Of a stretch of DNA of 64,000 nucleotides, positions 60,234 through 64,000 are shown piece after piece. The notes under the pieces are model-generated. The model was not told the DNA's origin and did not search any database. It saw only the letters and a program-made list of their open reading frames with translations. The first letter of the stretch is position 1, and each line of letters opens with the position of its first letter. Both the position numbers and the translations under genes were made by a program. The DNA is from Mannheimia granulomatis. GTDB lineage: Bacteria > Pseudomonadota > Gammaproteobacteria > Enterobacterales > Pasteurellaceae. The stretch is from the NCBI RefSeq assembly GCF_013377255.1, contig NZ_CP016614.1, positions 141,501-205,500 of the forward strand, read 5' to 3'.

Positions 60234-61139
60234 ATGACTCAGAAATATAAAATTGCCGTAGTCGGCTTAGGTGCAATGGGAATGGGAGCTGCGAAATCGT
60301 GTATAGCAGAAGGGTTAGAGACTTATGGTGTTGATTTAAATCCAACCTATCTGGAAGCTCTGAAGAATGTAGGCGCAAAAGGTGTTAGCACAAGTGCGAT
60401 AGATTTTGCGGCTGAATTGGATGCCATTCTATTGTTAGTGGTCAATGCTAATCAAGTTAACTCAGTGTTATTTGGCGAGGATGGTGTAGCACAGCATTTG
60501 AAAAAAGGTTCAGTAGTGATGGTTTCTTCCACCATTTCTGCACAAGACGCCAAAGATATTTCACAAAAATTAACAGATTTTGGGTTGGTGATGTTAGATG
60601 CACCGGTCTCTGGTGGTGCGGCAAAAGCAGCGCAGGGCGAAATGACAGTGATGGCATCCGGATCAGCAGAAGCCTTTGAAAAATTAAAACCTGTTTTAGA
60701 TGCAGTGGCAGGTAAGGTTTATAACATTGGAGAAGAGATCGGTTTAGGTGCGACCGTGAAAATTATTCACCAATTACTTGCCGGTGTACATATTGCCGCA
60801 GGGGCAGAAGCGATGGCGTTAGCAGCTCGTGCCGGTATTCCTTTGGATCTGATGTATGACGTTGTGACTAATGCCGCAGGTAATTCGTGGATGTTTGAAA
60901 ACCGTATGAAACACGTAGTCGATGGTGACTACACACCACTATCAATGGTTGATATTTTCGTGAAAGATCTTGGTTTAGTAAATGACACCGCAAAATCACT
61001 ACGTTTCCCACTCCATTTAGCAAGCACTGCTTATTCAATGTTTACCGAAGCCAGCAACGCAGGCTATGGTAAAGAAGATGACAGTGCGGTAATCAAAATT
61101 TTCAGTGGCATTGAGTTACCGAAAAAAGGGGGAAACTAA
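60234..61139 (+). CDS. ltnD: L-threonate/tetronate 2-dehydrogenase LtnD
   Basis: A 301-residue beta-hydroxyacid dehydrogenase that oxidises L-threonate (or a related four-carbon acid) to the 2-oxo acid with NAD. The Rossmann motif VVGLGAMGMGAAK is at the N-terminus, the substrate-binding DAPVSGGAAKAAQGEM and the catalytic-Lys segment VKIIHQLLAG follow. The ATG at 60234 has a GAGGAG site and is used instead of an upstream TTG. First gene of the operon ltnD-otnK-otnC-otnI-denD known in H. influenzae and others for D-erythronate and L-threonate breakdown. Confidence 0.95.
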   Translation: MTQKYKIAVVGLGAMGMGAAKSCIAEGLETYGVDLNPTYLEALKNVGAKGVSTSAIDFAAELDAILLLVVNANQVNSVLFGEDGVAQHLKKGSVVMVSSTISAQDAKDISQKLTDFGLVMLDAPVSGGAAKAAQGEMTVMASGSAEAFEKLKPVLDAVAGKVYNIGEEIGLGATVKIIHQLLAGVHIAAGAEAMALAARAGIPLDLMYDVVTNAAGNSWMFENRMKHVVDGDYTPLSMVDIFVKDLGLVNDTAKSLRFPLHLASTAYSMFTEASNAGYGKEDDSAVIKIFSGIELPKKGGN

Positions 61140-61140
61140 G

Positions 61141-62382
61141 ATGTTAGGTGTCATTGCAGATGATTTTACTGGGGCTAGTGACATAGCCAGTTTTTTAACA
61201 GAAAACGGGCTGAAAACAGTACAGATGAATGGTGTGCCAAAAACAGCACTCAACAGCAAAGTTGATGCGATTGTCATCAGCCTAAAATCCCGCTCTAACC
61301 CTGTTGAAGAAGCAATCCAGCAATCATTACAAGCCTTAGATTGGCTAAAACAGAGCGGCTGTACGCAGTTTTATTTCAAATACTGCTCAACTTTCGACAG
61401 CACAGAAAAAGGCAATATCGGACCGGTTACTGATGCGTTGATGGAGGCATTAGATACTGATTTCACGGTAGTAACACCCGCACTCCCTGTGAATGGTCGC
61501 ACTATTTTCAATGGCTATCTGTTTGTGGGCGATATGCTACTGAATGAATCCGGTATGCGTAACCATCCAATTACTCCAATGCAAGACGCGAGCTTAGTAC
61601 GTTTAATGGATGCACAATCACAAGGTAAAACAGGTTTAGTCGCTTATGCAGATGTTATTCAAGGTGCAGAACGTGTGAAAAACCGTTTTGCGGAACTGAA
61701 ACAGCAAGGCTACAAATATGCGGTGGTGGATGCGACAGATAACTCACAGCTTGCCGTACTTGCCGAAGCCGTGGCGGACTTTAAATTAGTAACTGGTGGC
61801 TCAGGTTTAGGGGCTTATATGGCGGCGTACCGTTCGGGTGGTCAGAAAGGCACTAATGCTTTTGTGCCGAACAAAGGTAAAACCGTTGTACTTTCAGGCT
61901 CTTGCTCTGTGATGACCAATAGCCAAGTGAATGCTTACAAAGCAAAAGCACCAAGCTATTTCTTAGAAGCAGAACAAGCCATTAACAACCCAAATTACGT
62001 AGAAGAGCTCTATGCTTGGGTTATGGCTAATTTAGACGGAGAGCTTGCCCCAATGGTTTATGCCACTGTACCACCTGAAAAATTGAAAGAAATTCAAACG
62101 CAATTTGGTGGAGATAAAGCAAGCCACGCAATTGAAGCTACTTTCGCCAAATTGGCCGAGAAACTACAAGCTGCAGGTATAACTAACTTCATTACTGCAG
62201 GTGGTGAAACTTCAAGTATTGTCGTTCAGCAGCTTGGATTTAGCGGTTTCCACATCGGTAAGCAAATTACACCGGGTGTACCGTGGTTACAAGCGGTCGA
62301 AAAACCGATTTTTCTTGCATTGAAATCCGGTAATTTCGGCAAAGAGGACTTTTTTAGCTTTGCACAAGGAATGTATTTATGA
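61141..62382 (+). CDS. otnK: 3-oxo-tetronate 4-kinase OtnK
   Basis: A 413-residue four-carbon acid-sugar kinase (DUF1537 family, YgbK) that phosphorylates 3-oxo-tetronate. The N-terminal GVIADDFTGASDIASFL, the FYFKYCSTFDSTEKGNIGPVTDAL block, and the C-terminal nucleotide-binding region with VLSGSCSVMTNSQ and ITAGGETSSIVVQQLG are family marks. The ATG at 61141 is 1 bp after the ltnD stop; the GGGGG-containing end of ltnD serves as ribosome binding site. It overlaps otnC by 4 nt. Confidence 0.96.
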   Translation: MLGVIADDFTGASDIASFLTENGLKTVQMNGVPKTALNSKVDAIVISLKSRSNPVEEAIQQSLQALDWLKQSGCTQFYFKYCSTFDSTEKGNIGPVTDALMEALDTDFTVVTPALPVNGRTIFNGYLFVGDMLLNESGMRNHPITPMQDASLVRLMDAQSQGKTGLVAYADVIQGAERVKNRFAELKQQGYKYAVVDATDNSQLAVLAEAVADFKLVTGGSGLGAYMAAYRSGGQKGTNAFVPNKGKTVVLSGSCSVMTNSQVNAYKAKAPSYFLEAEQAINNPNYVEELYAWVMANLDGELAPMVYATVPPEKLKEIQTQFGGDKASHAIEATFAKLAEKLQAAGITNFITAGGETSSIVVQQLGFSGFHIGKQITPGVPWLQAVEKPIFLALKSGNFGKEDFFSFAQGMYL

Positions 62383-63011
62383 CAGAACAGGAACAAAAAC
62401 TACAGATGGTTGAACTCGCTCGTTCACTCTTTAAACGTGGGTATACCGTAGGGGGGGCAGGTAATCTCTCGGTACGATTAGATGAAAATCGCATTTTGGT
62501 GACACCAACAGGTTCATCGTTGGGGCGTTTAGAAGCGGAACGACTTTCCGTATTAGATATGCAAGGCAATGTACTGTCAGGAGATAAACCATCCAAAGAG
62601 TCGGTTTTTCACTTGGCACTGTATCAGAAAAATCCGGAATGTCAGGCAATTGTACATTTACACTCTACCTACCTAACTGCACTGTCTTGCTTACAGGATT
62701 TAGATATTGATAACGCAATTACAGCTTTCACACCTTACTATGTTATGCGGGTCGGTAGGTTACCTGTTATTCCTTACTATCGCCCGGGTGACATTAACAT
62801 TGCTCGTGAGCTGGGTGAACGTGCCTTAGATGCAAAAGCATTTCTACTGGCAAACCACGGTGTTGTCGTCACAGGTTCTAATTTGATCGATGCGGTTGAT
62901 AATACTGAAGAACTGGAAGAAACCGCCAAGCTTCATTTTATTCTACAAGGTCAAAAAGTGCGATATTTAACCGAAGACGAAGTGAATGACCTAAAAAATA
63001 GGGGAAAATAA
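62379..63011 (+). CDS. otnC: 3-oxo-tetronate 4-phosphate decarboxylase OtnC
   Basis: A 210-residue class II aldolase-type enzyme that decarboxylates 3-oxo-tetronate 4-phosphate to dihydroxyacetone phosphate. Motifs: GGAGNLSVRLDENRILVTPTGSS, the zinc ligands in AIVHLHSTYLTAL and FLLANHGVVVTG. It starts inside the otnK stop (ATGA overlap). Confidence 0.96.
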   Translation: MTEQEQKLQMVELARSLFKRGYTVGGAGNLSVRLDENRILVTPTGSSLGRLEAERLSVLDMQGNVLSGDKPSKESVFHLALYQKNPECQAIVHLHSTYLTALSCLQDLDIDNAITAFTPYYVMRVGRLPVIPYYRPGDINIARELGERALDAKAFLLANHGVVVTGSNLIDAVDNTEELEETAKLHFILQGQKVRYLTEDEVNDLKNRGK

Positions 63012-63013
63012 AT

Positions 63014-63790
63014 ATGCCTAAATTCGCAGCAAATCTTACGATGATGTTTAACGAAGTGCCATTTTTAGACCGCTTTGAAGCAGCCGCTAATGCGGGTTTT
63101 AAATATGTGGAATATCTCTGGCCTTATGAGTATTCGGCAGAGGAAATCAAAGCCAAACTCGACCAGTACGGTTTAAAACAAGTGCTGTTTAATACGGCAG
63201 CTGGCGATGTTGCCAAAGGGGAATGGGGTGTTTCTGCTATTCCGGGGCGTGAAGCAGACAGTCATCGTGATATTGATCTCGCCTTGGAATATGCACTTGC
63301 TTTAGGTTGTCCGCATATTCATGTTATGGCAGCGGTTGTACCGGAAGGCGAAGATCGCGAAGCCTATAAACAGACCTTTATCAAAAACGTGCAATATGCG
63401 GCGGATAAATTCAAACCGCACGGCATTAAGGTTCTGCTGGAAGCACTCAGCCCGGAAGTCAAACCAAACTATCTGCTGAAAAGCCAATTTGATACCTTAG
63501 AAATTGTTGAAGCAGTCAATCGAGCCAATGTGTTTGTACAGTTGGATTACTTCCACGCCCAAAATGTGAATGGCAATTTATCCCGCTTAACAGACAAACT
63601 CAACGGCAAATTTGCCCATATCCAAATTGCATCGGTACCGGAACGTCATGAGCCGGACGAAGGCGAAATTAACTACGAGTACATTTTCAACAAGCTCGAT
63701 GAAATCGGTTATGAAGGTTACGTAGGCTGTGAATATAAGCCAAGAGCGGAGACCACAGCAGGTTTAGCCTGGTTTGAAAGATACAAATAG
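63014..63790 (+). CDS. otnI: 2-oxo-tetronate isomerase OtnI
   Basis: A 258-residue hydroxypyruvate-isomerase-like TIM-barrel enzyme that interconverts 2-oxo- and 3-oxo-tetronate. Blocks are FAANLTMMFNEVPFLDRF, VEYLWPYEYS, the Glu in LLEALSPEVKPNY, and QLDYFHAQNVNGNL and GCEYKPRAET with metal-ligand residues. It is 2 bp after otnC and 11 bp before the next gene. Confidence 0.95.
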   Translation: MPKFAANLTMMFNEVPFLDRFEAAANAGFKYVEYLWPYEYSAEEIKAKLDQYGLKQVLFNTAAGDVAKGEWGVSAIPGREADSHRDIDLALEYALALGCPHIHVMAAVVPEGEDREAYKQTFIKNVQYAADKFKPHGIKVLLEALSPEVKPNYLLKSQFDTLEIVEAVNRANVFVQLDYFHAQNVNGNLSRLTDKLNGKFAHIQIASVPERHEPDEGEINYEYIFNKLDEIGYEGYVGCEYKPRAETTAGLAWFERYK

Positions 63791-63801
63791 AGGGAGGTTT
63801 T

Positions 63802-64000
63802 ATGAATATTGTGATTACAGGCGGAGCAGGTTTCTTGGGGCAACGCTTAGCGAAAACCTTATTAGCTCAGCATTTAGAGAAAATTCAAGAATTAGTGCTG
63901 GTTGATATGATTAAGCCAACCGCTCCAAATAATGATCCCCGTGTTCGTTGTATGGAAATGGATTTAAGACATCCTGAAGGTTTAGATGCAATTATTACCG
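63802..64000 (+). CDS. denD: D-erythronate dehydrogenase DenD, 5' part
   Basis: The first 66 codons of a gene running off the window. An AGGGAGG site precedes the ATG. It begins with the extended-SDR Rossmann motif MNIVITGGAGFLGQRLAK and continues VLVDMIKPTAPNNDPR. As the fifth gene of the tetronate operon it should be the NAD-dependent D-erythronate dehydrogenase, giving the operon a second entry dehydrogenase besides LtnD. Only the cofactor-binding start can be seen. Confidence 0.85.
   Translation, partial: MNIVITGGAGFLGQRLAKTLLAQHLEKIQELVLVDMIKPTAPNNDPRVRCMEMDLRHPEGLDAIIT

Overview
The window is a chromosomal segment of a gamma-proteobacterium of the family Pasteurellaceae. Moderate-to-low GC, Haemophilus/Actinobacillus-like gene content, and dozens of copies of the core ACAAGCGGT (often ACAAGCGGTC) point to the clade using the Actinobacillus pleuropneumoniae-type DNA uptake sequence (Actinobacillus, Mannheimia, Bibersteinia and relatives). 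The species cannot be fixed from sequence alone. The uptake sequences often occur as inverted pairs between genes, where they form terminator hairpins.

Region 1 (1-9052): the 3' end of glpQ and an intact glpT are separated by about 7 kb. That stretch looks like an inserted accessory cassette: TetR regulator, metallo-beta-lactamase-fold lactonase-like hydrolase, secreted alpha/beta hydrolase, FMN monooxygenase, LysR regulator and nitronate monooxygenase. A decayed second copy of the TetR gene and further gene debris lie at its right edge. Region 2 (9150-14441): an Afu-type ABC importer (hexose-phosphate or iron class) with two tandem binding proteins and a perfect CRP site upstream. Region 3 (14572-26866): mostly housekeeping genes (hslVU, cytochrome b561, sfsA, mutY-yggX-mltC, a tandemly duplicated tRNA-Phe/tRNA-Asn unit, ffh), ending with a diflavin reductase.

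Region 4 (26945-33510): a stand-alone Aer-like PAS protein, an ATP-grasp ligase/esterase pair of unknown function, and a glycerate module (kinase, GntP-type permease, CdaR-type activator). Region 5 (33662-38177): a large Hap/IgA-protease-type autotransporter gene broken by a 4-bp duplication. Region 6 (38224-49861): an esterase, the glycyl-radical pair yjjI-yjjW, the cytoplasmic N-glycosyltransferase gene (ngt) with rimO but without the expected agt partner and with an unusual Lys/Ala-rich tail, then mtnN, slyX-fkpA-yheO-tusDCB and an outer-membrane protein.

Region 7 (49932-57771): a complete L-ascorbate (ula) regulon in two divergent arms around a CRP-regulated intergenic region: ulaAB fusion, aphA, ulaC and ulaD to the left; ulaG, ulaR, ulaE and ulaF to the right. 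Region 8 (57913-64000): two amino-acid-type ABC permeases without ATPase or binding protein, then a DeoR regulator divergent from a D-erythronate/L-threonate operon (ltnD, otnK, otnC, otnI and the start of denD). Together the gene set suggests a mucosal commensal or pathogen scavenging phosphorylated and acidic sugars under cAMP-CRP control, with surface adhesin and glycosylation functions.
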